Part shown: positions 10,787 through 24,300 of the stretch, one piece after another
How positions within the stretch are numbered: the first letter of the stretch is position 1
How the letters are laid out: each line of letters begins with the position of its first letter
Source: Euonymus europaeus
Taxonomy: Eukaryota; Streptophyta; Magnoliopsida; Celastrales; Celastraceae
DNA: 64,000 bases
Direction: 5' to 3'
NCBI GenBank assembly: GCA_963580455.1
Contig: OY756962.1
Span: forward strand, 16,572,001-16,636,000
Translations under genes and position numbers: made by a program
Notes under the pieces: generated by a model
What the model was told of the DNA's origin: nothing
What the model saw: the letters and a program-made list of their open reading frames with translations, nothing else
Database searches by the model: none

Positions 10787-12495
10787 AACTTTCTATGACA
10801 AATGGACAAAACCGTTAAAAGCCCCTCCATAGAGAGAGTTGAGCAACTTCGGACCATCAAAGTTGCTCGGCGTACACTTTTTATTGTTATTCTATGTCAA
10901 ATTTTATGAGTATAAGCTTCCAAGATTATTTCGATTCCAAATCACCAACTTTCTATGAGAAATGGACAAAACCGTTAAAAGCTCCCCCACAGAGAGAGTT
11001 GAGCAACTTCGAACCATTAAAGTTGCTCGATGTAAACTTTTTATTGTTCTTCTATGTTAAATTTTATGAGTATAAGCTTCCTAGATTATTTCGATTCCAA
11101 AAAACGAACTTTTTATGACAAATGGACAAAACCGTGAAAAGCTCCTCTATAGAGAGAGTTGAGATACTTCGGACCACCAAAGTTGCTCGGTGCACACTTT
11201 TTATTGTTCTTCTATGTCAAGTTTTACGAGTATAAGCTTCAAAGATTATTTCGATGCCAAAACACCAAGTTTTTATCACAAATAGACAAAACCGTTAAAA
11301 ACATTTCCATAGAGAGAGTTGAGCAACTTCGGACCAACAAAGTTTCTCGGGGTACACTTTTTATTGTTCTTCCATGTCAAATTTTACGAGTATAAGCTTT
11401 CAAGATTATTTCGATGCCAAAACAACAACTTTTTATCACAAATGGATAAAACCGTTAAAAGCTCCTTCATAGAGAGAGTTGAGCAACTTCGGACCAACAA
11501 GGTTTCTTGGGATGCACTCTTTATTGTTCTTCTATGTCAAATTTTACGAGTATAAGCTTCCTAGATTATTTCGATGTTAAAACACCATCTTTCTTTGACA
11601 AATGGACAAAACCGTTAAAAGCCCCTCCATAGAGAGAGTTGAGCAACTTCGGACCATCAAAGTTACTCGGTGTACACTTTTTATTGTTCTTCTATGTTAA
11701 ATTTTATGAGTATAAGCTTCCTAGATTATTTCGATGCCAAAATACGAACTTTTAACGATAAATGAACAAAACCGTTAAAAGCCCCTCCATAGAGAGAGTT
11801 GAGCAACTTCGGACCATCAAAGTTGCTCGGTGTACACTTTTTATTGTTATTCTATGTCAAATTTTATGAGTATAAGCTTCCAAGATTATTTCGATACCAA
11901 ATCACCAACTTTCTATGAGAAATGGACAAAACCGTTAAAAGCTCCTCCACAGAGAGAGTTGAGCAACTTCGAACCATTAGAGTTGCTCGATGTAAACTTT
12001 TTATTGTTCTTTTATGTCAAATTTTACGAGTATAAGCTTGCAAGATTATTTCGATTCCAAATCACCAACTTCCTATGAGAAATGGACAAAACCGTTAAAA
12101 GCTCCTCCACAGAGAGAGTTGAGCAACTTCGAACCATTAAAGTTGCTCGATGTAAACTTTTTATTGTTCTTCTATGTTAAATTTTATGAGTATAAGCTTC
12201 CTAGATTATTTCGATTCAAAAAAATGAACTTTTTATGACAAATGGACAAAACCGTTAAAAGCTCCTTTATAGAGAGAGTTGAGATACTTCGGACCATCAA
12301 AGTTGCTCGGTGCACACTTTTTATTGTTCTTCTATGTCAAATTTTATGAGTATAAGCTTCAAAGATTATTTCGATGCCAAAACACCAACTCTTTATCACA
12401 AATAGACAAAACCGTTAAAAGCATTTCCATAGAGAGAGTTGAGCAACTTCGGACCAACAAAGTTTCTCGGGGTACACTTTTTATTGTTCTTCCAT
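10787..12495 (+). repeat. Diverged continuation: T5-T4-T6-T1-T2-T3b-T3a-T4 monomers
   Basis: This satellite segment starts as a degraded third 15-mer copy. It then runs T6 (GAGATACTT near 11160), T1 with AAAAACATTTCC (near 11300), T2 with CTCCTTCATAG (near 11465), T3b (CGATGTTAAAACACC near 11573), a T3a monomer, T4, a T5-like monomer with AAGCTTGCAAG, another T4 copy with CTTCCTATGAG (near 12069), then T6 and T1. No sequence other than satellite is present. Confidence 0.8.
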
Positions 12496-12815
12496 GTAAA
12501 ATTTTACGAGTATAAGCTTTCAAGATTATTTCGATGCCAAAACAACAACTTCCTATGACAAATGGACAAAACCGTTAAAAGCCCCTCGATAGAGAGAGTG
12601 GAGCAACTTCGGACCAACAAAGTTTCTCGGGGTACACTTTTTATTGTTCTTCCATGTAAAATTTTACGAGTATAAGCTTTCAAGATTATTTCGATGCCAA
12701 AACAACAACTTCCTATGACAAATGGACAAAACCGTTAAAAGCCCCTCGATAGAGAGAGTTGAGCAACTTCGGACCAACAAAGTTTCTCGGGGTACACTTT
12801 TTATTGTTCTTCCAT
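12496..12815 (+). repeat. Local single-monomer tandem duplication (2 x 160 bp)
   Basis: The monomer at 12496-12655 is repeated at 12656-12815 with one visible difference: G at 12600 (GAGTGGAGC) against T at 12760. Both have a chimeric structure: left half of T2 (CTTTCAAGATT, CAACAACTT), middle of T5 (CCTATGACAAATGG, CCCCTCGATAG), right end of T1 (TTTCTCGGGG). The same rare chimera twice in a row shows that a new hybrid monomer formed and was then amplified once. Confidence 0.88.
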
Positions 12816-12870
12816 GTAAAATTTTACGAGTATAATCTTCCAAGATTATTTCGATTCCAAATCACCAACT

Positions 12871-15800
12871 TTCTATGACAAATGGACAAAACCGTTAAAA
12901 GCCCCTCCATAGAGAGAGTTGAGCAACTTCGGACCATCAAAGTTGTTCGGCGTACACTTTTTATTGTTATTCTATGTCAAATTTTATGAGTATAAGCTTC
13001 CAAGATTATTTCGATTCCAAATCACCAACTTTCTATGAGAAATGGACAAAACCGTTAAAAGCTCGCCCACAGAGAGAGTTGAGCAACTTCGAACCATTAA
13101 AGTTGCTCGATGTAAACTTTTATTGTTCTTCTATGTTAAATTTTATGAGTATAAGCTTCCTAGATTATTTCGATTCCAAAAAACGAACTTTTTATGACAA
13201 ATGGACAAAACCGTTAAAAGCTCCTCCATAGAGAGAGTTCAGATACTTCGGACCATCAAAGTTGCTCGGTGCACACTTTTTATTGTTCTTCTATGTCAAG
13301 TTTTACGAGTATAAGCTTCAAAGATTATTTCGATGCCAAAACACCAAGTTTTTATCACAAACAGACAAAACCGTTAAAAACATTTCCATAGAGAGAGTAG
13401 AGCAACTTCGGACCAACAAAGTTTCTCGGGGTACACTTTTTATTGTTCTTCCATGTCAAATTTTACGAATATAAGCTTTCAAGATTATTTCGATGCCAAA
13501 ACAACAACTTTTTATCACAAATGGACAAAACCTTTAAAAGCTCCTTCATAGAGAGAGTTGAGCAACTTCGGACCAACAAGGTTTCTTGGGATGCACTCTT
13601 TATTGTTCTTCTATGTCAAATTTTACGAGTATAAGCTTCCTAGATTATTTCGATGTTAAAACACCATCTTTCTTTGACAAATGGACAAAACCGTTAAAAG
13701 CCCCTCGATAGAGAGAGTTGAGCAACTTCGGACCATCAAAGTTACTCGGTGTATACTTTTTATTGTTCTTCAATGTTAAATTTTATGAGTATAAGCTTCC
13801 TAGATTATTTCGATGCCAAAAAACGAACTTTTAACGATAAATGGACAAAACCGTTAAAAGCCCCTCCATAGAGAGAGTTGAGCAACTTCGGACCATCAAA
13901 GTTGCTCGGTGTACACTTTTTATTGTTATTCTATGTCAAATTTTATGAGTATAAGCTTCCAGGATTATTTCGATTCCAAATCACCAACTTTCTATGAGAA
14001 ATGGACAAAACCGTTAAAAGCTCCTCCACAGAGAGAGTTGAGCAACTTCGAACCATTAAAGTTGCTCGATGTAAACTTTTTATTGTTCTTCTATGTCAAA
14101 TTTTACGAGTATAATCTTCCAAGATTATTTTGATTCCAAATCACCAACTTTCTATGAGAAATGGACAAAACCGTTAAAAGCCCCTCGATAGAGAGAGTTG
14201 AGCAACTTCGGACCATCAAAGTTGCTCGGCGTACACTTTTTATTGTTATTCTATGTCAAATTTTATGAGTATAAGCTTCCAAGATTATTTCGATTCCAAA
14301 TCACCAACTTTCTATGAGAAATGGACAAAACCGTTAAAAGCTCCTCCACAGAGAGAGTTGAGCAACTTCGAACCATTAAAGTTGCTCGATGTAAACTTTT
14401 TATTGTTCTTCTATGACAAATTTTATGAGTATAAGCTTCCTAGATTATTTCGATTCCAAATCACCAACTTTCTATGAGAAATGGACAAAACCGTTAAAAG
14501 CTCCTCCACAGAGAGAGTTGAGCAAATTCGAACCATTAAAGTTGCTCGATGTAAACTTTTTATTGTTCTTCTATGTCAAATTTTACGAGTATAATCTTCC
14601 AAGATTATTTCGATTCCAAATCACCAACTTTCTATGACAAATGGACAAAACCGTTAAAAGCCCCTCCATAGAGAGAGTTGAGCAACTTCGGACCATCAAA
14701 GTTGCTCGGTGTACACTTTTTATTGTTATTTTATTTCAAATTTTATGAGTATAAGCTTCCAAGATTATTTCGATTCCAAATCACCAACTTTCTATGAGAA
14801 ATGGACAAAACCGTTAAAAGCTCCTCCACAGAGAGAGTTGAGCAACTTCGAACCATTAAAGTTGCTCGGTGCACACTTTTTATTGTTCTTCTATGTCAAA
14901 TTTTACGAGTATAAGCTTCAAAGATTATTTCGATGCCAAAACACCAACTTTTTATCATAAATAGACAAAACCGTTAAAAGCATTTCCATAGAGAGAGTTG
15001 AGCAACTTCGGACTAACAAAGTTTCTCGGGGTACACTTTTTATTGTTCTTCCATGTCAAATTTTACGAGTTTAAGCTTTCAAGATTATTTCGATGCCAAA
15101 ACAACAACTTTTTATCACAAATGGACAAAACCGTTAAAAGCTCCTCCATAGAGAGAGTTGAGCAACTTCGGACCAACAAACTTTCTTGGGATGCACTTTT
15201 TATTGTTCTTCTATGTCAAATTTTACGAGTATAAGCTTCCTAGATTATTTCGATGCCAAAAAATGAACATTTAACGATAAATGGACAAAACCGTTAAAAG
15301 CCCCTCCATAGAGAGAGTTGAGCAACTTCGGACCATCAAAGTTGTTCGGTGTTTACTTTTTATTGTTCTTCCATGTAAAATTTTATGAGTATAAGCTTCC
15401 AAGATTATTTCGATTCCAAATCACCAACTTTCTATGAGAAATGGACAAAACCGTTAAAAGCTCCGCCACAGAGAGAGTTGAGCAACTTCGAACCATTAAA
15501 GTTGCTCGAAGTAAACTTTTTATTGTTCTTCTATGTCAAATTTTACGAGTATAATCTTCCAAGATTATTTTGATTCCAAATCACCAACTTTCTATGACAA
15601 ATGGACAAAACCGTTAAAAGCTCCTCCACAGAGAGAGTTGAGCAACTTCGAACCATTAGAGTTGCTCGATGTAAACTTTTTATTGTTCTTCTATGTTAAA
15701 TTTTATGAGTATAAGCTTCCTAGATTATTTCGATTCCAAATCACCAACTTTCAATGAGAAATGGACAAAACCGTTAAAAGCTCCTCCACAGAGAGAGTTG

Positions 15801-15910
15801 AGCAACTTCGAACCATTAAAGTTGCTCGAAGTAAACTTTTTATTGTTCTTCTATGTCAAATTTTACGAGTATAATCTTCCAAGATTATTTCGATTCCAAA
15901 ATTTCCAACT
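12871..15910 (+). repeat. Long compound unit, copy 1 (about 19 monomers)
   Basis: Monomers from here to about 14860 match those 3,040 bp downstream. Shared alleles are GTTCAGATAC/GTTAAGATAC (T6), the 1-bp deletion GTAAACTTTTATTG (near 13121 and 16161), CAAGTTTTACG, AAAAACATTTCC, GTAGAGC, CGAATATAAGC and CCTTTAAAAG. After 14870 the offset becomes 3,360 bp, because this copy lacks two monomers (T5 and T4) present at about 17890-18210 in copy 2. The missing pair coincides with a hybrid monomer near 14860. The tail (15385-15890) resembles block A, with GTTGTTCGGTGTTTAC and TTTTGATTCC. Confidence 0.85.
14840..14880 (+). other. T4/T6 hybrid junction, unequal-exchange scar
   Basis: The monomer reads as T4 (CTCCACAG, TCGAACCATTAAAG) up to the right arm of dyad 1 and as T6 (CGGTGCACAC) directly after it. 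The switch must lie within 14857-14869, the shared AAAGTTGCTCG. In the parallel copy the corresponding T4 ends normally (CGATGTAAAC at about 17908), and two extra monomers precede the T6 end. The simplest reading is a 320-bp deletion by unequal exchange at the dyad arm. Confidence 0.75.
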
Positions 15911-18900
15911 TTCTATGACAAATGGACAAAACCGTTAAAAGCCCCTCCATAGAGAGAGTTGAGCAACTTCGGACCATCAAAGTTGTTCGGCGTACACTTT
16001 TTATTGTTATTCTATGTCAAATTTTATGAGTATAAGCTTCCAAGATTATTTCGATTCCAAATCACCAACTTTCTATGAGAAAAGGACAAAACCGTTAAAA
16101 GCTCGCCCACAGAGAGAGTTGAGCAACTTCGAACCATTAAAGTTGCTCGATGTAAACTTTTATTGTTCTTCTATGTTAAATTTTATGAGTATAAGCTTCC
16201 TAGATTATTTCGATTCCAAAAAACGAACTTTTTATGACAAATGGACAAAACCGTTAAAAGCTCCTCCATAGAGAGAGTTAAGATACTTCGGACCATCAAA
16301 GTTGCTCGGTGCACACTTTTTATTGTTCTTCTATGTCAAGTTTTACGAGTATAAGCTTCAAAGATTATTTCGATGCCAAAACACCAAGTTTTTATCACAA
16401 ATAGACAAAACCGTTAAAAACATTTCCATAGAGAGAGTAGAGCAACTTCGGACCAACAAAGTTTCTCGGGGTACACTTTTTATTGTTCTTCCATGTCAAA
16501 TTTTACGAATATAAGCTTTCAAGATTATTTCGATGCCAAAACAACAACTTTTTATCACAAATGGACAAAACCTTTAAAAGCTCCTTCATAGAGAGAGTTG
16601 AGCAACTTCGGACCAACAAGGTTTCTTGGGATGCACTCTTTATTGTTCTTCTATGTCAAATTTTACGAGTATAAGCTTCCTAGATTATTTCGATGTTAAA
16701 ACACCATCTTTCTTTGACAAATGGACAAAACCGTTAAAAGCCCCTCGATAGAGAGAGTTGAGCAACTTCGGAACATCAAAGTTACTCGGTGTATACTTTT
16801 TATTGTTCTTCTATGTTAAATTTTATGAGTATAAGCTTCCTAGATTATTTCGATGCCAAAAAACGAACTTTTAACGATAAATGGACAAAACCGTTAAAAG
16901 CCCCTCCATAGAGAGAGTTGAGCAACTTCGGACCATCAAAGTTGCTCGGTGTACACTTTTTATTGTTATTCTATGTCAAATTTTATGAGTATAAGCTTCC
17001 AGGATTATTTCGATTCCAAATCACCAACTTTCTATGAGAAATGGACAAAACCGTTAAAAGCTCCTCCACAGAGAGAGTTGAGCAACTTCGAACCATTAAA
17101 GTTGCTCGATGTAAACTTTTTATTGTTCTTCTATGTCAAATTTTACGAGTATAATCTTCCAAGATTATTTTGATTCCAAATCACCAACTTTCTATGAGAA
17201 ATGGACAAAACCGTTAAAAGCCCCTCGATAGAGAGAGTTGAGCAACTTCGGACCATCAAAGTTGCTCGGCGTACACTTTTTATTGTTATTCTATGTCAAA
17301 TTTTATGAGTATAAGCTTCCAAGATTATTTCGATTCCAAATCACCAACTTTCTATGAGAAATGGACAAAACCGTTAAAAGCTCCTCCACAGAGAGAGTTG
17401 AGCAACTTCGAACCATTAAAGTTGCTCGATGTAAACTTTTTATTGTTCTTCTATGACAAATTTTATGAGTATAAGCTTCCTAGATTATTTCGATTCCAAA
17501 TCACCAACTTTCTATGAGAAATGGACAAAACCGTTAAAAGCTCCTCCACAGAGAGAGTTGAGCAACTTCGAACCATTAAAGTTGCTCGATGTAAACTTTT
17601 TATTGTTCTTCTATGTCAAATTTTACGAGTATAATCTTCCAAGATTATTTCGATTCCAAATCACCAACTTTCTATGACAAATGGACAAAACCGTTAAAAG
17701 CCCCTCCATAGAGAGAGTTGAGCAACTTCGGACCATCAAAGTTGCTCGGTGTACACTTTTTATTGTTATTCTATTTCAAATTTTATGAGTATAAGCTTCC
17801 AAGATTATTTCGAATCCAAATCACCAACTTTCTATGAGAAATGGACAAAACCGTTAAAAGCTCCTCCACAGAGAGAGTTGAGCAACTTCGAACCATTAAA
17901 GTTGCTCGATGTAAACTTTTTATTGTTCTTCTATGTCAAATTTTACGAGTATAATCCTCCAAGATTATTTCGATTCCAAATCACCAATTTTCTATGACAA
18001 ATGGACAAAACCGTTAAAAGCCCCTCCATAGAGAGAGTTGAGCAACTTCGGACCATCAAAGTTGCTCGGCGTACACTTTTTATTGTTATTCTATGTCAAA
18101 TTTTATGAGTATAAGCTTCCTAGATTATTTCGATTCCAAAAAACGAACTTTTTATGACAAATGGACAAAACCGTTAAAAGCTCCTCCATAGAGAGAGTTG
18201 AGATACTTCGGACCATCAAAGTTGCTCAGTGCACACTTTTTATTGTTCTTCTATGTCAAATTTTACGAGTATAAGCTTCAAAGATTATTTCGATGCCAAA
18301 ACACCAACTTTTTATCACAAATAGACAAAACCGTTAAAAGCATTTCCATAGAGAGAGTTGAGCAACTTCGGACCAACAAAGTTTCTCGGGGTACACTTTT
18401 TATTGTTCTTCCATGTCAAATTTTACGAGTTTAAGCTTTCAAGATTATTTCGATGCCAAAACAACAACTTTTTATCACAAATGGACAAAACCGTTAAAAG
18501 CTCCTCCATAGAGAGAGTTGAGCAACTTCGGACCAACAAACTTTCTTGGGATGCACTTTTTATTGTTCTTCTATGTCAAATTTTACGAGTATAAGCTTCC
18601 TAGATTATTTCGATGCCAAAAAATGAACTTTTAACGATAAATGGACAAAACCGTTAAAAGCCCCTCCATAGAGAGAGTTGAGCAACTTCGGACCATCAAA
18701 GTTGTTCGGTGTTTACTTTTTATTGTTCTACCATGTAAAATTTTATGAGTATAAGCTTCCAAGATTATTTCGATTCCAAATCACCAACTTTCTATGAGAA
18801 ATGGACAAAACCGTTAAAAGCTCCGCCACAGAGAGAGTTGAGCAACTTCGAACCATTAAAGTTGCTCGAAGTAAACTTTTTATTGTTCTTCTATGTCAAA

Positions 18901-19429
18901 TTTTACGAGTATAATCTTCCAAGATTATTTTGATTCCAAATCACCAACTTTCTATGACAAATGGACAAAACCGTTAAAAGCTCCTCCACAGAGAGAGTTG
19001 AGCAACTTCGAACCATTAGAGTTGCTCGATGTAAACTTTTTATTGTTCTTCTATGTTAAATTTTATGAGTATAAGCTTCCTAGATTATTTCGATTCCAAA
19101 TCGCCAACTTTCAATGAGAAATGGACAAAACCGTTAAAAGCTCCTCCACAGAGAGAGTTGAGCAACTTCGAACCATTAAAGTTGCTCGAAGTAAACTTTT
19201 TATTGTTCTTCTATGTCAAATTTTACGAGTATAATCTTCCAAGATTATTTTGATTCCAAATCACCAACTTTCTATGACAAATGGACAAAACCGTTAAAAG
19301 CTCCTCCACAGAGAGAGTTGAGCAACTTCGAACCATTAAAGTTGCTCGATGTATACTTTTTATTGTTCTTCTATGTCAAATTTTACGAGTATAATCTTCC
19401 AAGATTATTTCGATTCCAAATCACCAACT
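15911..19429 (+). repeat. Long compound unit, copy 2 (about 22 monomers)
   Basis: This copy matches 12871-15910 at offsets of 3,040 then 3,360 bp. It begins just after a monomer with a 1-bp insertion (AAAATTTCCAAC near 15900). It retains the two monomers lost from copy 1 and has one more block-A-like monomer before the next GTTGTTCGGCGTACAC landmark (19502). A third occurrence of the leading segment starts near 19430, offset about 3,519 bp. Confidence 0.82.
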
Positions 19430-21360
19430 TTCTATGACAAATGGACAAAACCGTTAAAAGCCCCTCCAGAGAGAGAGTTGAGCAACTTCGGACCATCAAA
19501 GTTGTTCGGCGTACACTTTTTATTGTTATTCTATGTCAAATTTTATGAGTATAAGCTTCCAAGATTATTTCGATTCCAAATCACCAACTTTCTATGAGAA
19601 ATGGACAAAACCGTTAAAAGCTCCCCCACAGAGAGAGTTGAGCAACTTCGAACCATTAAAGTTGCTCGATGTAAACTTTTATTGTTCTTCTATGTTAAAT
19701 TTTATGAGTATAAGCTTCCTAGATTATTTCGATTCCAAAAAACGAACTTTTTATGACAAATGGACAAAACCGTTAAAAGCTCCTCCATAGAGAGAGTTAA
19801 GATACTTCGGACCATCAAAGTTGCTCGGTGCACACTTTTTATTGTTCTTCTATGTCAAGTTTTACGAGTATAAGCTTCAAAGATTATTTCGATGCCAAAA
19901 CACCAAGTTTTTATCACAAATAGACAAAACCGTTAAAAACATTTCCATAGAGAGAGTAGAGCAACTTCGGACCAACAAAGTTTCTCGGGGTACACTTTTT
20001 ATTGTTCTTCCATGTCAAATTTTACGAATATAAGCTTTCAAGATTATTTCGATGCCAAAACAACAACTTTTTATCACAAATGGAAAAAACCTTTAAAAGC
20101 TCCTTCATAGAGAGAGTTGAGCAACTTCGGACCAACAAGGTTTCTTGGGATGCACTCTTTATTGTTCTTCTATGTCAAATTTTACGAGTATAAGCTTCCT
20201 AGATTATTTCGATGTTAAAACACCATCTTTCTTTGACAAATGGACAAAACCGTTAAAAGCTCATCCACATAGAGAGTTGAGCAACTTCGAACCATTAAAG
20301 TTGCTCGATATAAACTTTTTATTGTTCTTCTGTGTCAAATTTTACGAGTATAATCTTCCAAGATTATTTCGATTCCAAATCACCAACTTTCTATGACAAA
20401 TGGACAAAACCGTTAAAAGCCCCTCCATAGAGAGAGTTGAGCAGCTTCGGACCATCAAAGTTGCTCGGCGTACACTTTTTATTGTTATTCTATGTCAAAT
20501 TTTATGAGTATAAGCTTCCAAGATTATTTCGATTCCAAATCACCAACTTTCTATGAGAAATGGACAAAACCGTTAAAAGCTCCTCCACAGAGAGAGTTGA
20601 GCAACCTCGAACCATTAAAGTTGCTCGATGTAAACTTTTTATTGTTCTTCTATGTTAAATTTTATGAGTATAAGCTTCCTAGATTATTTCGATTCCAAAA
20701 AACGAACTTTTTATGACAAATGGACAAAACCGTTAAAAGCTCCTCCATAGAGAGAGTTGAGATACTTCGGACCATCAAAGTTGCTCGGTGCACACTTTTT
20801 ATTGTTCTTCTATGTCAAATTTTACGAGTATAAGCTTCAAAGATTATTTCGATGCCAAAACACGAACTTTTTATCACAAATAGACAAAACCGTTAAAAAC
20901 ATTTCCATAGAGAGAGTAGAGCAACTTCGGACCAACAAAGTTTCTCGGGGTACACTTTTTATTGTTCTTCCATGTCAAATTTTACGAATATAAGCTTTCA
21001 AGATTATTTCGATGCCAAAACAACAACTTTTTATCACAAATGGACAAAACCTTTAAAAGCTCCTTCATAGAGAGAGTTGAGCAACTTCGGACCAACAAGG
21101 TTTCTTGGGATGCACTCTTTATTGTTCTTCTATGTCAAATTTTACGAGTATAAGCTTCCTAGATTATTTCGATGTTAAAACACCATCTTTCTTTGACAAA
21201 TGGACAAAACCGTTAAAAGCTCATCCACATAGAGAGTTGAGCAACTTCGAACCATTAAAGTTGCTCGATATAAACTTTTTATTGTTCTTCTATGTCAAAT
21301 TTTACGAGTATAATCTTCCAAGATTATTTCGATTCCAAATCACCAACTTTCTATGACAAA
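19430..21360 (+). repeat. 6-mer (960-bp) family, first cluster
   Basis: The order is T5-T4-T6-T1-T2-T3b/T4. The T1-T2-T3b run at 19821-20396 recurs at 20757-21356 with a 960-bp spacing. Diagnostic alleles are AAAAACATTTCC and GTAGAGC in T1, CGAATATAAGC, CCTTTAAAAG and CTCCTTC in T2, and the T3b/T4 hybrid with CTCATCCACATAG and GATATAAAC. The T5 units carry GAGCAGCTTCGG. T1 of the second copy has CACGAACTT in place of CACCAACTT (near 20861). Confidence 0.85.
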
Positions 21361-24300
21361 TGGACAAAACCGTTAAAAGCCCCTCCATAGAGAGAGTTGA
21401 GCAGCTTCGGACCATCAAAGTTGCTCGGCGTACACTTTTTATTGTTATTCTATGTCAAATTTTATGAGTATAAGCTTCCAAGATTATTTCGATTCCAAAT
21501 CACCAACTTTCTATGAGAAATGGACAAAACCGTTAAAAGCTCCTCCATAGAGAGAGTTGAGCAACCTCGAACCATTAAAGTTGCTCGATGTAAACTTTTT
21601 ATTGTTCTTCTATGTTAAATTTTATGAGTATAAGCTTCCTAGATTATTTCGATTCCAAAAAACGAACTTTTTATGACAAATGGACAAAACCGTTAAAAGC
21701 TCCTCCATAGAGAGAGTTGAGATACTTCGACCATCAAAGTTGCTCGGTGCACACTTTTTATTGTTCTTCTATGTCAAATTTTACGAGTATAAGCTTCAAA
21801 GATTATTTCGATGCCAAAACAACAACTTTTTATCACAAATAGACAAAACCGTTAAAAGCATTTCCATAGAGAGAGTTGAGCAACTTCGGACCAACAAAGT
21901 TTCTCGGGGTACACTTTTTATTGTTCTTCCATGTCAAATTTTACGAGTTTAAGCTTTCAAGATTATTTCGATGCCAAAACAACAACTTTTTATCACAAAT
22001 GGACAAAACCGTTAAAAGCTCCTCCATAGAGAGAGTTGAGCAACTTCGGACCAACAAACTTTCTTGGGATGCACTTTTTATTGTTCTTCTATGTCAAATT
22101 TTACGAGTATAAGCTTCCTAGATTATTTCGATGCCAAAAAATGAACTTTTAACGATAAATGGACAAAACCGTTAAAAGCCCCTCCATAGAGAGAGTTGAG
22201 CAACTTCGGACCATCAAAGTTGTTCGGTGTTTACTTTTTATTGTTCTTCCATGTAAAATTTTATGAGTATAAGCTTCCGAGATTATTTCGATTCCAAATC
22301 ACCAACTTTCTATGAGAAATGGACAAAACCGTTAAAAGCTCCGCCACAGAGAGAGTTGAGCAACTTCGAACCATTAAAGTTGCTCGAAGTAAACTTTTTA
22401 TTGTTCTTCTATGTCAAATTTTACGAGTATAATCTTCCAAGATTATTTTGATTCCAAATCACCAACTTTCTATGACAAATGGACAAAACCGTTAAAAGCT
22501 CCTCCACAGAGAGAGTTGAGCAACTTCGAACCATTAGAGTTGCTCGATGTAAACTTTTTATTGTTCTTCTATGTTAAATTTTATGAGTATAAGCTTCCTA
22601 GATTATTTCGATTCCAAATCACCAACTTTCAATGAGAAATGGACAAAACCGTTAAAAGCTCCTCCACAGAGAGAGTTGAGCAACTTCGAACCATTAAAGT
22701 TGCTCGAAGTAAACTTTTTATTGTTCTTCTATGTCAAATTTTACGAGTATAATCTTCCAAGATTATTTTGATTCCAAATCACCAACTTTCTATGACAAAT
22801 GGACAAAACCGTTAAAAGCTCCTCCACAGAGAGAGTTGAGCAACTTCGGACCATTAAAGTTGCTCGATGTAAACTTTTTATTGTTCTTCTATGTCAAATT
22901 TTACGAGTATAATCTTCCAAGATTATTTCGATTCCAAATCACCAACTTTCTATGACAAATGGACAAAACCGTTAAAAGCCCCTCCATAGAGAGAGTTGAG
23001 CAGCTTCGGACCATCAAAGTTGCTCGGCGTACACTTTTTATTGTTATTCTATGTCAAATTTTATGAGTATAAGCTTCCAAGATTATTTCGATTCCAAATC
23101 ACCAACTTTCTATGAGAAATGGACAAAACCGTTAAAAGCTCCTCCACAGAGAGAGTTGAGCAACCTCGAACCATTAAAGTTGCTCGATGTAAACTTTTTA
23201 TTGTTCTTCTATGTTAAATTTTATGAGTATAAGCTTCCTAGATTATTTCGATTCCAAAAAACGAACTTTTTATGACAAATGGACAAAACCGTTAAAAGCT
23301 CCTCCATAGAGAGAGTTGAGATACTTCGGACCATCAAAGTTGCTCGGTGCACACTTTTTATTGTTCTTCTATGTCAAATTTTACGAGTATAAGCTTCAAA
23401 GATTATTTCGATGCCAAAACACGAACTTTTTATCACAAATAGACAAAACCGTTAAAAACATTTCCATAGAGAGAGTAGAGCAACTTCGGACCAACAAAGT
23501 TTCTCGGGGTACACTTTTTATTGTTCTTCCATGTCAAATTTTACGAATATAAGCTTTCAAGATTATTTCGATGCCAAAACAACAACTTTTTATCACAAAT
23601 GGACAAAACCTTTAAAAGCTCATTCATAGAGAGAGTTGAGCAACTTCGGACCAACAAGGTTTCTTGGGATGCACTCTTTATTGTTCTTCTATGTCAAATT
23701 TTACGAGTATAAGCTTCCTAGATTATTTCGATGTTAAAACACCATCTTTCTTTGACAAATGGACAAAACCGTTAAAAGCTCATCCACATAGAGAGTTGAG
23801 CAACTTCGAACCATTAAAGTTGCTCGATATAAACTTTTTATTGTTCTTCTATGTCAAATTTTACGAGTATAATCTTCCAAGATTATTTCGATTCCAAATC
23901 ACCAACTTTCTATGACAAATGGACAAAACCGTTAAAAGCCCCTCCATAGAGAGAGTTGAGCAGCTTCGGACCATCAAAGTTGCTCGGCGTACACTTTTTA
24001 TTGTTATTCTATGTCAAATTTTATGAGTATAAGCTTCCAAGATTATTTCGATTCCAAATCACCAACTTTCTATGAGAAATGGACAAAACCGTTAAAAGCT
24101 CCTCCACAGAGAGAGTTGAGCAACCTCGAACCATTAAAGTTGCTCGATGTAAACTTTTTATTGTTCTTCTATGTTAAATTTTATGAGTATAAGCTTCCTA
24201 GATTATTTCGATTCCAAAAAACGAACTTTTTATGACAAATGGACAAAACCGTTAAAAGCTCCTCCATAGAGAGAGTTGAGATACTTCGACCATCAAAGTT

